Positions 43,563 through 52,796 of a stretch of DNA of 64,000 nt are shown one piece after another. The stretch is from positions 714,589 through 778,588 of the forward strand of contig NZ_JAAAPL010000002.1 of NCBI RefSeq assembly GCF_011317445.1, read 5' to 3'. The translations under genes were made by a program, and so were the position numbers. Source of the stretch: Chelativorans multitrophicus. GTDB lineage: Bacteria; Pseudomonadota; Alphaproteobacteria; Rhizobiales; Rhizobiaceae. Each line of letters opens with the position of its first letter. Within the stretch, counting starts at the first letter, position 1. The notes under the pieces were generated by a model that was not told the DNA's origin, did not search any database, and was given only the letters and a program-made list of their open reading frames with translations.

Positions 43563-45398
43563 CTATTTCGGTTTGCGCCACCAGGTGGAGAGGTCGTAAC
43601 CATTCAGGGGCGATACTTCCGGATGCTCCAGATAATTCCAATAGGCGATCCACACCTTGTCGCTCTGCTGGGTGGGGATGACATAGGCGCCGGAAATGAG
43701 GAGCCGGTCGAGCGCGCGCACCGCGGCCACATAGGTCTCCTTGTCGCGCGCGTTCAGCATGGCGTCGATCATGGCATCCACGGCGGGGTCGGCCACGCCC
43801 GCAAGGTTGAAGGAGCCCTCCACCTTTGCGAATTCCGAGCCCCAGCGGCCGATCTGCTCGATGCCGGGCGATAGCGTGCCCGAGAAGCCCACCGAGGCGA
43901 TCAGCATGTCGAAATCGTAGGTCTGCTTCCGCTGCTGGATCTGTGCATCGTCCAGCATGCGCAGCGAGACCTGAATACCCAGGCGGGCAAGTGCGCGCTG
44001 AAAGACGGCGGCGAGGCGTTCCTGTTCTGCCGAAACGATGAGGATCTCGAAGGTGAAGGGATTGCCCTGCGGGTCCATCAAGACGCTGCCATCGAGTTTG
44101 TAGCCTGCCTCCTGCAGGATGCTCATGGCCTCGCGCATGGTCTTGCGGTCGATCTCTACCGCCTTATCCGCGTCCTTGCCGTAGGTGCCGTCCATCACAT
44201 CAGGCTGCACCTTGTCCTTATAAGGGGCGAGAAGCTGCGTCTCCTTCTCGGTCGCGGGCGATCCGAGCGCGGAAAGCTCCGATCCCTGCCAATAGCTAAG
44301 CGTACGATGATACTGGCCGTTGTAGACGTTCTTGTTCACCCAGCCGAAGTCGTAGAGCATCGAAAGCGCGCGGCGCACGCGCGGATCGGCGAATTTCTCC
44401 CGCCGGGTGTTGAAGAAGAAGCCGCTGACGGCCGGCGGGATTTTCACGTCGAAGGATTTGGCGACGATCTCGCCGCTCTGCGCGGCAGGGAAATTGAAGT
44501 CGCGCTCGATGCTGTTCGGGTCAAGGCCCGTATAGTTCGAACCGGCATAGACAGAGCAAAGGCCTTTTTTGAAGGCTTCGAACTGCGCATTGCCGTTCAG
44601 GAAATATTCTATGGTGATCCGATCGTAGTTCTGGAAGCCACGCATGGCGGGCACTTCCGCGCCCCAATAATCTGGGTTCCGCTTGAAGACGATGCGCTGG
44701 CCAGGCACGACCTGATCGATGACATAGGGGCCGCTGCCGATAACTGGCTTCAGCGTTGTTCTGTCGAAGGTCTCGCGGTCAAAGGCATGGGCTGGGATAA
44801 CAGGCGTCAGCGCCACGATCAGCGGGAATTCGCGGTCCGACTGGTCGTTGAAGGTGAAGCGGACGCTGTATTCACCGGTCTTTTCGATCTTTTCGATCTT
44901 TGCCATCCGGCTGGAATAGGGGGGACGGCCCTTCTCGGCGAAGGTTTCATAGGTGAAGATAACGTCCTCCGGCGTCACCGGCTCACCATCGGACCATTTG
45001 GCATTCGGGTCGAGGTGAAATTCCGCATAGGTACGATCCTCGTCCATCTCCACTGAATTGGCGAGCAGGCCATAAAGCGAAAACGGCTCTGCGTCGTTGC
45101 GGCGCATAAGCGGCTCGAAAACGAGGTTCCCGAAGATCGTGTCGATCACGCCGCGTGCGGTGGAGCGCATGCTCTTCAGGATGAAGGGATTGAGGTTGTC
45201 GAAGCTGCCGACCACGCAATAAGTGATCTCACCGCCTTTAGGCGCATCCGGATTTGCATAGGGAAAATGTGTGAAATCGCGCGGAAGCGCCGGCTGACCG
45301 TTCATAGCTATGCCGTAAAATGGCTTGTCCTGCGCAGCTGCCTCGGTCATGAGCAGGGCAGCCGTGAAAATAATGGAGATAAAACAGCGTAATAACAT
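43563..45398 (-). CDS. Extracellular solute-binding protein, YejA-like peptide ABC transporter component
   Basis: This 611-residue SBP_bac_5 protein has a signal peptide (residues 1-23, ending TEAAAQ). The mature start ALPRDFTHFPYANPDAPKGG is characteristic of YejA/microcin C-type oligopeptide receptors. GSFDNLNPFILKS, LDPNAKWSDGEPVTPEDVIF and IGSGPYVIDQV confirm the family. It would deliver peptides to an inner-membrane permease in the periplasm, but no permease or ATPase gene is adjacent, so the rest of the system lies elsewhere. ATG 45398 is preceded by GAGG, and the long upstream open frame is ignored. The FrnE-like gene follows after 6 bp. Confidence 0.9.
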   Translation of the reverse strand: MLLRCFISIIFTAALLMTEAAAQDKPFYGIAMNGQPALPRDFTHFPYANPDAPKGGEITYCVVGSFDNLNPFILKSMRSTARGVIDTIFGNLVFEPLMRRNDAEPFSLYGLLANSVEMDEDRTYAEFHLDPNAKWSDGEPVTPEDVIFTYETFAEKGRPPYSSRMAKIEKIEKTGEYSVRFTFNDQSDREFPLIVALTPVIPAHAFDRETFDRTTLKPVIGSGPYVIDQVVPGQRIVFKRNPDYWGAEVPAMRGFQNYDRITIEYFLNGNAQFEAFKKGLCSVYAGSNYTGLDPNSIERDFNFPAAQSGEIVAKSFDVKIPPAVSGFFFNTRREKFADPRVRRALSMLYDFGWVNKNVYNGQYHRTLSYWQGSELSALGSPATEKETQLLAPYKDKVQPDVMDGTYGKDADKAVEIDRKTMREAMSILQEAGYKLDGSVLMDPQGNPFTFEILIVSAEQERLAAVFQRALARLGIQVSLRMLDDAQIQQRKQTYDFDMLIASVGFSGTLSPGIEQIGRWGSEFAKVEGSFNLAGVADPAVDAMIDAMLNARDKETYVAAVRALDRLLISGAYVIPTQQSDKVWIAYWNYLEHPEVSPLNGYDLSTWWRKPK

Positions 45399-45655
45399 CA
45401 GAAAACCTCGTAAGCGTCGTCTCCGACTCGCGTAGCGATTATCCTTGGCGCGACCGGAGGCGCTTGTCCATTGTAGCGCCTCCGTTTGCCCATGCCACCA
45501 AGACATGGCGGTATTGCGGGAAAGTGTGGTTTGGCCTCTGGATTCATGCGGGAAGGCATTGTAACACGCACGCAAGCCTTGCTGTCGCCGCATTCGGCCA
45601 ACAGTAGGAGCCTAAGGGCATCAGCCCAGGCTGGATTCGAGAGGAAACGGGAAGA

Positions 45656-46273
45656 ATGATGAGCCTTAGAGCGAAAGCATATGGCTTGGCTGCGATGATC
45701 GGTGTGCTGGCGGGTGCCGGCTTTACCAACACGGCGCTTGCTCAGCAGGAGCCGCCGCAGGGCTGGTTCAAGGCCTGCACCAAGCAGGAGGACATTGATG
45801 TTTGCAATGTGCAGTTTCTCCTGCGCGCAGACAGCGGCCAGCTTTTGACCAGCGTCAATCTGATCGAGGTCAAGGGCAAGGTGAACCGGCGGGTGCTGCA
45901 GATTGCCGTTCCGACGGGCCGCCTGATTCCGCCTGGGGTTGGTCTGCAGATCGACGGCGGCCAAACGCAGAAGATCGATTATGCCATCTGCGTGCCCGAC
46001 CGCTGCGTGGCCGAGGCCCAACTGACGGACCAGATCGTGGCGTCGTTCAAGAAGGGTTCGGAGCTGACGCTCACTTCCGTGAACTTCCAGAACCAGCCTA
46101 ACCCCATGAAGGTCACGCTCAAGGGCTTCACGGGCGCTTTCGACGGTGAGCCGCTGCAGCAGGCGGACCTCGATGAGCGGCAGAAAAAGCTCGAGGAGTT
46201 CGTGAGCAAGAACAATCAGGAATTCGCCGAGAAGCTGAAGCAGGCCCAAGAACAGGCCAAGCAGTCGCAGTAG
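45656..46273 (+). CDS. IalB-family (invasion-associated locus B) exported protein
   Basis: The 205-residue protein has a signal peptide (residues 1-29, ending TALAQ). An IalB domain follows with GWFKACTKQEDIDVCNVQF, two spaced cysteine pairs (KACTKQ..VCN and YAICVPDRCVAE) and KKGSELTLTSVNFQ. The C-terminus is a Gln/Lys/Glu-rich helix that may form a coiled coil. IalB helps Bartonella enter erythrocytes, but the family is widespread in free-living rhizobia, so a pathogenic role is not implied. It is divergent from the YejA-like gene and ends in a strong terminator. Confidence 0.9.
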   Translation: MMSLRAKAYGLAAMIGVLAGAGFTNTALAQQEPPQGWFKACTKQEDIDVCNVQFLLRADSGQLLTSVNLIEVKGKVNRRVLQIAVPTGRLIPPGVGLQIDGGQTQKIDYAICVPDRCVAEAQLTDQIVASFKKGSELTLTSVNFQNQPNPMKVTLKGFTGAFDGEPLQQADLDERQKKLEEFVSKNNQEFAEKLKQAQEQAKQSQ

Positions 46274-46302
46274 CGGTTGCCAGCAGGCGGACCATCAAGA
46301 AA

Positions 46303-46330
46303 ACAGGGCCGGCAGGCCCTGTTTTTCTTT
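46303..46330 (+). terminator. Intrinsic terminator after the ialB-family gene
   Basis: ACAGGGCC (46303-46310) pairs with GGCCCTGT (46315-46322) around GGCA, followed by TTTTCTTTT. The matching A run on the other side also allows it to stop transcripts coming from hspQ, so it is probably bidirectional. Confidence 0.9.
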
Positions 46331-46383
46331 TGCGGATCGGGGATAAGCGCCGAAGCTCAACCCCGGCGCCTAGTTCGTAGATT

Positions 46384-46716
46384 TTAATGGCACAGCCGCA
46401 GTCGGGGTGTGTATTTGCCGTCTCCCGTCTGGATGAACATCTCGAAAAGCTGGGGATGGCGCACCGGTTCTCCGGACTCATCTTCGAGCAGGTTCTGCTC
46501 CGAGACATAGGCCACATACTCCGTCTCTTCGTTCTCGGCGAGGAGATGGTAGAAGGGCTGATCCTTGGACGGCCTGACCTCCGCGGGAATGGCCTGGTAC
46601 CATTCCTCGGTATTGTTGAATTCCGGATCGATGTCGAAGATGACACCGCGGAAGGGGAAGAGCCGGTGGCGAACCACTTGACCGATGGAAAATTTAGCCG
46701 TTTTGATCTTCTGCAT
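46384..46716 (-). CDS. hspQ: Heat shock protein HspQ
   Basis: This 110-residue protein matches HspQ (YccV-like): KFSIGQVVRHRLFPFRGVIFD at the start, then WYQAIPAEVRPSKDQPFYHL, a block with YVAYVSEQNLL, and HPQLFEMFI. In enterobacteria HspQ is a Lon specificity-enhancing factor and hemimethylated-DNA binder. In alphaproteobacteria it is less studied. It sits 92 bp downstream of the ubiH-like gene on the same strand. Confidence 0.93.
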   Translation of the reverse strand: MQKIKTAKFSIGQVVRHRLFPFRGVIFDIDPEFNNTEEWYQAIPAEVRPSKDQPFYHLLAENEETEYVAYVSEQNLLEDESGEPVRHPQLFEMFIQTGDGKYTPRLRLCH

Positions 46717-46808
46717 TGCACAAAGCCTTTCCCTTTATTTGGCGTCGCTTTGACTGCAATTCAATCCCGATATCGAGGCGGAGCGTTCCTTCTTCCGGCG
46801 ATAGCCGA

Positions 46809-48017
46809 CTAAGCGCGACGAGCAAGGCGGGGTAGAAGCGCGGCGAATCCGCTGCCAGGCGACATGCCCTCGCGCATGAAGACGCCACGCATGATCGGCA
46901 GGCTTTCCAGAAGGCCAAGGCCGGCGCTCCTTAGGAGCTGGGCCGGAAGCATGTCCGACAGCAAGGTGGCATTTATGAAATTGACGGCGCCCGATCGGGC
47001 TGTCACATCCGGCCGGCGGCGCGCATCATATTGGGCCAGGGCGGAGGTCGAGCCGGGATCCTCCGGGTTGCTGCGCACAACTTCCACCAGATCCATCACA
47101 TCGCGCAGACCGAGATTGAGCCCCTGCGCCGTGATCGGCGGAAAGACATGGGCGGCCTCACCGACAAGTGCGATGCGCTGCGCTCCAAAGCGCATCGGCA
47201 GCACAGAGGCGAGGGGGAAAAGCTGCCGGCCGGGTTCGATCGTCACCTTGCCCAGGAAGGACTGCTGGCGCTCTTCGAGCCGCTGCGATAATGCCGCCTC
47301 ATCCAGCGCCATCAATTCTTCGGCCTGCGATGGGCGCGTCACCCAGACGAGACTGGAGCGGAAACCACCCGGCAGCGGCACCTGCGTGCAGGGGCCGTGC
47401 TCCGTGTGGAACTCGGTCGAGGTGAAGCCATGATGCCGCGAATGGGTGAAATTGAGCACCATCGCGCTCTGCTGCAGCTCGCGGCGCCGGGTTGTGATGC
47501 CCGCGGCCTGCCGGGCGGGCGAGTTGCGCCCGTCGGCAGCGACAGCAAGGGCGGCGCGCAGGATCGTTCCGCCCGAAAGCTGTGCTTCGACCTGGTCGGC
47601 CGCCGGCCGCCAATTCGCCACCGTTTCCTCTTTCCAGACGATGTTCTTCTCCTGGCGGACCTTGCGAGCAAGCGCGGCATTGAGTTCAAGGTTTGGAATA
47701 TTCAGACCGAAGAATTCCTCGCCGATTTCGGCGGCACGGAAGGTGACAGCCGGACTGCGGATCAGCCGGCTCGTCGCATCGACGATGCGCATGGAGGCAA
47801 GCGGCGCGGCGACATCGCGGAGATCTTCGGCCAGGCCGAGGCCTTCCAGGAAAGCGAGCGCCGGTCGCATCAGCGCAGTCGTGCGCCGATCATCGGCTGC
47901 AGGCAACGGCCCGGCAACCACAACGCTGCGGCCGATACGGGCAAGCGCCAATGCGGCGGCTAGGCCGGTGGGGCCCGTCCCCGCAACAAGTATCGCGTCC
48001 ATGACCTTTTCTTTCAT
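46809..48017 (-). CDS. UbiH/COQ6-family FAD-dependent monooxygenase
   Basis: The 402-residue flavoprotein probably hydroxylates the aromatic ring in ubiquinone synthesis. The N-terminal FAD Rossmann motif is VAGTGPTGLAAALALARIG, DG is present in VAADGRNSPAR, and the GD-type motif is VGEAAHVFPPITAQGLNLG. There Glu replaces the more usual Asp, as I recall for other rhizobial members. Substrate position on the ring cannot be told from sequence. ATG 48017 has GAGG five bases before it, and ATG 48002 is an internal alternative. It is divergent from pcs. Confidence 0.88.
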   Translation of the reverse strand: MKEKVMDAILVAGTGPTGLAAALALARIGRSVVVAGPLPAADDRRTTALMRPALAFLEGLGLAEDLRDVAAPLASMRIVDATSRLIRSPAVTFRAAEIGEEFFGLNIPNLELNAALARKVRQEKNIVWKEETVANWRPAADQVEAQLSGGTILRAALAVAADGRNSPARQAAGITTRRRELQQSAMVLNFTHSRHHGFTSTEFHTEHGPCTQVPLPGGFRSSLVWVTRPSQAEELMALDEAALSQRLEERQQSFLGKVTIEPGRQLFPLASVLPMRFGAQRIALVGEAAHVFPPITAQGLNLGLRDVMDLVEVVRSNPEDPGSTSALAQYDARRRPDVTARSGAVNFINATLLSDMLPAQLLRSAGLGLLESLPIMRGVFMREGMSPGSGFAALLPRLARRA

Positions 48018-48316
48018 TGCGGCCTCGTGCCGGCTGATAGCGCTGGAGATATAGCAGTCGATCGAGGCAGATCAAACAAGGGCGGCGGCAGGCCGAGCGA
48101 AGGGTGAGGGAATCGGAACAAAGCGCAGGTTTTCCACATGTTTCACCTGATGATACTGTGCACCGGTCCAAGAGCGTGTAAGGAAATGACCGATCGGCGC
48201 CGGAGGGGCAGGATGAAGGAACCGTGGGGGACGATACTGGCGCAGACGACCGGCCGGGCGCATGCTGAGCCCGTTCCTCTCCTCGGCAGGCCTAGAGCGA
48301 TCAGAGGCTTTGACTG

Positions 48317-49048
48317 ATGGCGCCGATAAGGAAGAAGAAGGTCACCGCACCGCAGGCGAAAGCCTTTTCGGTCCATCTTCTGACGGCATCCGGTTCCTTT
48401 CTGGCCTTCCTGTCGCTGGTCGCGGCGAGCGAGGGGCGATGGACGGCCATGTTCTGGTGGCTCGGCCTGGCTCTCCTGGTAGACGGGATCGACGGTCCCA
48501 TTGCGCGCAAGCTGCAGGTGAAGGATGTGCTGCCCACCTGGTCCGGCGATCTGCTGGACAATGTCATCGACTATGTCACTTATGTGCTGATTCCCGCCTT
48601 TGCGCTTTATCAAAGCGGTTTCATGGGCGCGGGACTCTCTTTCCTTTCGGCCGCCATCATTGTCATTTCCAGCGCCATCTATTACGCCGATACCGGCATG
48701 AAGACGGAGGAGAACTTCTTTAAGGGTTTCCCGGTCGTCTGGAACATGATCGTATTCACCCTCTTCGTCATCGGACCGGGTGAATACGTCTCGTTCGGCG
48801 TGGTCTTGGTGTCAGCCATTCTTACCTTCGTGCCCGTTCACTTTCTTCATCCCGTACGCGTGGAGCGGCTGAGGGTTTTGAACCTGGGTGTCTTTCTTGC
48901 CTGGTGCGCATTCGGAGCGGTGGCCCTGCTGCAGGACCTGAAGGCGGGTGAGTGGGTGAAGGCCGGGATCGGCGCAACGGGGCTATATCTCTACTGCATA
49001 GGGGCCATCATGCAGGCGATCCCCCGGCTTGGAAGAAAGGGAGTTTGA
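48317..49048 (+). CDS. pcs: Phosphatidylcholine synthase
   Basis: This 243-residue integral membrane enzyme of the CDP-alcohol phosphotransferase family condenses CDP-diacylglycerol with choline to give phosphatidylcholine. The motif DGPIARK..WSGDLLDNVIDY fits DGxxAR(x8)GxxxDxxxD with the spacing seen in Pcs. About eight membrane segments are visible. Phosphatidylcholine synthase is typical of plant- and animal-associated alphaproteobacteria. The stop codon is two bases from the start of the quinone oxidoreductase gene, so the two are cotranscribed and probably coupled. Confidence 0.94.
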   Translation: MAPIRKKKVTAPQAKAFSVHLLTASGSFLAFLSLVAASEGRWTAMFWWLGLALLVDGIDGPIARKLQVKDVLPTWSGDLLDNVIDYVTYVLIPAFALYQSGFMGAGLSFLSAAIIVISSAIYYADTGMKTEENFFKGFPVVWNMIVFTLFVIGPGEYVSFGVVLVSAILTFVPVHFLHPVRVERLRVLNLGVFLAWCAFGAVALLQDLKAGEWVKAGIGATGLYLYCIGAIMQAIPRLGRKGV

Positions 49049-49050
49049 CG

Positions 49051-50028
49051 GTGGTGAAAGCGATCCGATTGCGCGAAACCGGCGGGCCGGAGATTCTGAG
49101 GCTGGAGGACTATGATCCTGGAAAGCCCGGGCCCGGCGAGGCCCTGATCGAGCAAAGGGCGATCGGCCTTAATTTTATCGACGTCTACCACCGCACGGGC
49201 CTTTACCCGACAGCAAAGCCTTTTACGCCCGGCAGTGAGGCTGCGGGTGTCGTCCTGGAGGTGGGCGAGGGCGTGGAGGACCTGAAGCCTGGCGATCGGG
49301 TTGCCTATTGCGTGGCCACTGGCGGCGCCTATGCCGAGCAGCGGCTTGTTCGCGCAGACCGGCTTGTGCGCGTGCCCGACGCGGTTTCGGACGAGCAGGC
49401 GGCAAGTGCTATGCTGAAGGGGCTTACCGCCTGGTACCTCCTGCGGCGAACATTTCCGGTAAAGGCAGGCGATACGATCCTTTGCCACGCGGCCGCAGGC
49501 GGCGTCGGGCTTGTGCTGGGCCAGTGGGCAAAGCATCTCGGGGCCAAGGTTATCGGTACGGCCGGTTCACCGGAAAAGGTGGAGCTTGCGAAGGCGCATG
49601 GTTACGACCATGTGATCGACTACACGAAAGAGGATTTCGTTGCTGCCGTGGGAGAGTTGACCTCAGGCGGCAAATGCGACGTTGTCTATGACTCGGTCGG
49701 CAAGGATACCTTCCCCGGTTCGCTCGACTGTCTGCGGCCGTTCGGCATGTTCGTCAGCTTCGGCCAATCCTCGGGCGTCGTGCCGCCGTTCAGCATCAAC
49801 CTCCTGGCGCAGAAGGGGTCGCTCTTTGCGACACGACCGAGCCTATTCACCTATATCGCGGCAAGAAAGGACCTGGAGGAGGGCGCCCAAGAACTCTTCT
49901 CCATGATCGAAAGGGGTGCGGTGCAGGTGAGGGTGAACCAGCGCTATCCTCTTGCCGATGTGGGCAGGGCGCATAAGGATCTGGAAGCGCGGCGCACGAC
50001 AGGCATGACAGTACTTATTCCAGGCTGA
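49051..50028 (+). CDS. NADPH:quinone oxidoreductase (zeta-crystallin type)
   Basis: The 325-residue protein is a zinc-free MDR-family reductase. It shows GLNFIDVYHRTGLYP, PGSEAAGVVLEVGEGV, GDRVAYCVATGGAYAEQ, the cofactor loop HAAAGGVGLVLGQWAKHLGA, and YDSVGKDTFPGSLDCL, the pattern of Qor. It reduces quinones with NADPH, one or two electrons at a time. The start is GTG 49051 with GGGAG seven bases upstream. GTG 49054 and TTG 49045 are also in frame. The gene begins two bases after pcs ends. Confidence 0.9.
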   Translation: MVKAIRLRETGGPEILRLEDYDPGKPGPGEALIEQRAIGLNFIDVYHRTGLYPTAKPFTPGSEAAGVVLEVGEGVEDLKPGDRVAYCVATGGAYAEQRLVRADRLVRVPDAVSDEQAASAMLKGLTAWYLLRRTFPVKAGDTILCHAAAGGVGLVLGQWAKHLGAKVIGTAGSPEKVELAKAHGYDHVIDYTKEDFVAAVGELTSGGKCDVVYDSVGKDTFPGSLDCLRPFGMFVSFGQSSGVVPPFSINLLAQKGSLFATRPSLFTYIAARKDLEEGAQELFSMIERGAVQVRVNQRYPLADVGRAHKDLEARRTTGMTVLIPG

Positions 50029-50124
50029 ATAGCTTGAAGCACTTTCAACCCGGCGAACTCTATTGCATTGCCAGGAAGCGTGTCTACGATGAACCTGGGA
50101 ACAAAAAAATGAACGGGAGATTTT

Positions 50125-51693
50125 GTGCGATCAGCACTTGAGGACCGGAGGGTGCCGCTTCTCGAGGCGCGTGGCCTGACGAAAATCTTCGGAACGCTCA
50201 GGGCCTGCGACCATATCGACCTGAAGATCGGCAGGGGGGAAATCCACGCGCTTCTGGGAGAGAACGGCGCGGGAAAATCGACACTCGTCAAAATGCTTTT
50301 CGGCGCGCTGGAACCGACCGAAGGCTCGATACTCTGGAAGGGCGAGCAGGTGGCGGTCTCCAGCCCCCGCGAGGCGCGGCGTATCGGCATCGGCATGGTC
50401 TTCCAGCATTTCTGCCTCTTCGACGCACTCACGGCGTCGGAAAACATCCTGGTTTCTCTGGACGATCCCGCTCCAGCCGGCGCGGTGACGGCCCGCGCCC
50501 GCGACATCTCTAAGGCGTATGGTCTACCGGTCGACCCCAACGCTCATGTGGGCGATCTTTCCGTTGGCGAACGCCAGCGCATCGAGATCATCCGCTGTCT
50601 TTTGCAGAATCCGGAACTGATCATACTTGACGAGCCGACCTCCGTTCTCACTCCTCAGGAGGCGGACAGGCTGTTCGAAGCGCTGGAAAAGCTCAAAGAA
50701 GAAGGTCGCTCAATCCTCTACATCTCGCATCGTCTGGAAGAGGTGAAACGCATCTGCGACCGGGCGACCGTGCTGCGCCAAGGCAAGGTGGTGTCCGAAT
50801 GCGATCCGCGGAAGGAGACCGCGTCCTCGCTCGCGCGGATGATGGTCGGCAATGAGGTGCAGCCTGTGGTACGGGACAAGCCCGCCGTGCAGAGCGAGGC
50901 GCTTTTGGAAGTCCGCGATCTCGACCGGAAGGCGGGCCATCCGTTCGCCGTTGCGCTGTCAGGGATCAATCTATCCGTACGCGCGGGTGAGATCCTCGGT
51001 GTTGCCGGCGTTGCCGGCAACGGGCAAGGTGAGTTGTTCGAGGCCGTTTCCGGCGAGGCTTTACAGGAGCGGGCGGACCAAGTGCGCATTCGCGGCAAGG
51101 ATGCCGGCCGCCGGGATATTTCCGAGCGCCGTCTCATGGGCGCGGCCTTCGTGCCGGAAGAGAGGCTGGGCCATGCCGCCGCGCCGGCCATGACGCTGTC
51201 GCAGAACCTGCTGCTCTCTCGCTATCGTACCGACGCGCGGGCATTTCTCAACCGCCTCGGGATGATCCGCAACAGCCTCATCGCTCATGCCGCTCAACGC
51301 GTCTCGAGCGCGATGGATGTACGCAAGGGTGTGGAAGATCCCGAAGCTTCCGCGCTTTCTGGCGGAAACCTGCAAAAATTCGTGATCGGACGCGAGCTCG
51401 ACCGCCAGCCGCTGGTCATGGTCGTCAATCAGCCGACCTGGGGCGTCGATGCGGGAGCTGCTGCGCGCATCCGCCAGGCGCTCATCGACCTTGCCAAAAG
51501 CGGCTCCGCGGTGCTTGTCATCAGCCAGGATCTCGACGAACTCTTCGAGATCTGCGACGCGATTGCCGTCATGCACGGGGGAAGGCTCTCCGCACCCATT
51601 CCAATCGGCGACGCCACCTATGAGAAGATCGGTTTGCTCATGGGCGGCGCGGAGCCGGGCCATGCCGCTGTTTCGCAGGCGGAGGCCGTCTGA
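50125..51693 (+). CDS. ABC transporter ATP-binding protein, BMP/nucleoside type
   Basis: This 522-residue protein carries two fused ABC domains, as in sugar and nucleoside (RbsA/YufO-like) importers. The N-terminal domain has the Walker A GENGAGKSTLVKM, the signature LSVGERQRIEI and LIILDEPTSVL. The C-terminal domain has a degenerate Walker A (AGVAGNGQGELFE) and a signature LSGGNLQKFVIGREL. It powers import with the two permeases downstream. The start is GTG 50125 after GGGAG. It overlaps the first permease by one base. The order ATPase, permease, permease, binding protein is complete. Confidence 0.92.
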   Translation: MRSALEDRRVPLLEARGLTKIFGTLRACDHIDLKIGRGEIHALLGENGAGKSTLVKMLFGALEPTEGSILWKGEQVAVSSPREARRIGIGMVFQHFCLFDALTASENILVSLDDPAPAGAVTARARDISKAYGLPVDPNAHVGDLSVGERQRIEIIRCLLQNPELIILDEPTSVLTPQEADRLFEALEKLKEEGRSILYISHRLEEVKRICDRATVLRQGKVVSECDPRKETASSLARMMVGNEVQPVVRDKPAVQSEALLEVRDLDRKAGHPFAVALSGINLSVRAGEILGVAGVAGNGQGELFEAVSGEALQERADQVRIRGKDAGRRDISERRLMGAAFVPEERLGHAAAPAMTLSQNLLLSRYRTDARAFLNRLGMIRNSLIAHAAQRVSSAMDVRKGVEDPEASALSGGNLQKFVIGRELDRQPLVMVVNQPTWGVDAGAAARIRQALIDLAKSGSAVLVISQDLDELFEICDAIAVMHGGRLSAPIPIGDATYEKIGLLMGGAEPGHAAVSQAEAV

Positions 51694-52796
51694 TGCGCAT
51701 CGAGCTCGTAAAAAGGCCACAGCAGTCAGTTCTCTTCAGCGTGCTTTCGCCATTTATCGCGCTGGCGCTCACCTTGATCGCTGGGGCACTGCTGTTCCTT
51801 CTCCTCGGCAAGGATCCAGTCAACACGCTCTACGTCTTCTTTATCGAGCCGCTGCGAGAGACCTGGTCTCTGCACGAGCTCGCGGTGAAGGCCGCGCCCC
51901 TGATTCTCATCGCAATCGGCCTTTCCGTGTGCTTTCTTTCCAACAACTGGAATATCGGCGCTGAGGGGCAGTTCATCATCGGCGCAATGGCGGGATCGAT
52001 CCTGCCGGTGATGTTTCCGGACTTCCAATCCTGGATCGTCCTGCCTCTGATGCTTCTCATGGGCATCGCCGGCGGAGCGGCCTATGCGGCAGTTCCGGCC
52101 GTTCTCAAGGTTCGGTTCAACACCAACGAGATCCTGACCAGCCTGATGCTGGTCTATGTGGCCCAGCTTTTCCTCGATTGGATGGTTCGCGGACCCTGGC
52201 GCAATCCGGAAGGCTTCAACTTTCCCGAAACGCGCAGCTTTCACGAATATGCCATTCTGCCGGAAATCTGGTCCGCCTCGGGCCGGGCGCACTGGGGCTT
52301 CATCTTCGGGCTGGTGGCCGCGCTGGCATTGTGGTTCATGATGACGAAGACGTTGAGGGGCTTCGAAATAAAAGTGCTCGGCCAAAGCCCCCGTGCAGGC
52401 CGCTTCGCCGGCTTCTCTCAAGGGCGCATTGTTTTCTTCGCTTTTCTTTTGTCCGGTGCGCTCGCGGGTCTTGCCGGCCTTTCGGAGGTTTCCGGTGCGA
52501 TCGGGCAATTGAGGCCCGTCATCTCCCCGGGCTACGGGTTCACCGCGATCATCGTCGCCTTCCTGGGCCGGCTCAATCCGCTCGGCGTCGTAGCCGCAGG
52601 GCTGGTGCTGGCGCTCACATATCTCGGCGGGGAGGCGGCGCAGATCTCGGTCGGCCTTTCGGACAAAGTGGTGCGCGTCTTCCAGGGCATGATCCTGTTC
52701 TTTGTGCTGGCGGGGGACACGTTCATCCATTACCGGATCCGCTTCGTCTCAGCGCCCGCAGCAGCGGCCGGGGAGGCCTCGCGCGCAAATGTTTGA
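51693..52796 (+). CDS. ABC transporter permease (BMP family system, first)
   Basis: The 367-residue polytopic protein belongs to the BPD_transp_2 (LivH/RbsC-like) permeases, with eight or more membrane segments. SNNWNIGAEGQFIIGAMAG and FNTNEILTSLMLVYVAQL are typical, and GFEIKVLGQSPRAGRFAGFS is the cytoplasmic coupling loop. It pairs with the permease that follows to form the channel. Its ATG overlaps the ATPase stop (ATGA), and its end overlaps the next gene by eight bases, so translation is coupled. Confidence 0.92.
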   Translation: MRIELVKRPQQSVLFSVLSPFIALALTLIAGALLFLLLGKDPVNTLYVFFIEPLRETWSLHELAVKAAPLILIAIGLSVCFLSNNWNIGAEGQFIIGAMAGSILPVMFPDFQSWIVLPLMLLMGIAGGAAYAAVPAVLKVRFNTNEILTSLMLVYVAQLFLDWMVRGPWRNPEGFNFPETRSFHEYAILPEIWSASGRAHWGFIFGLVAALALWFMMTKTLRGFEIKVLGQSPRAGRFAGFSQGRIVFFAFLLSGALAGLAGLSEVSGAIGQLRPVISPGYGFTAIIVAFLGRLNPLGVVAAGLVLALTYLGGEAAQISVGLSDKVVRVFQGMILFFVLAGDTFIHYRIRFVSAPAAAAGEASRANV

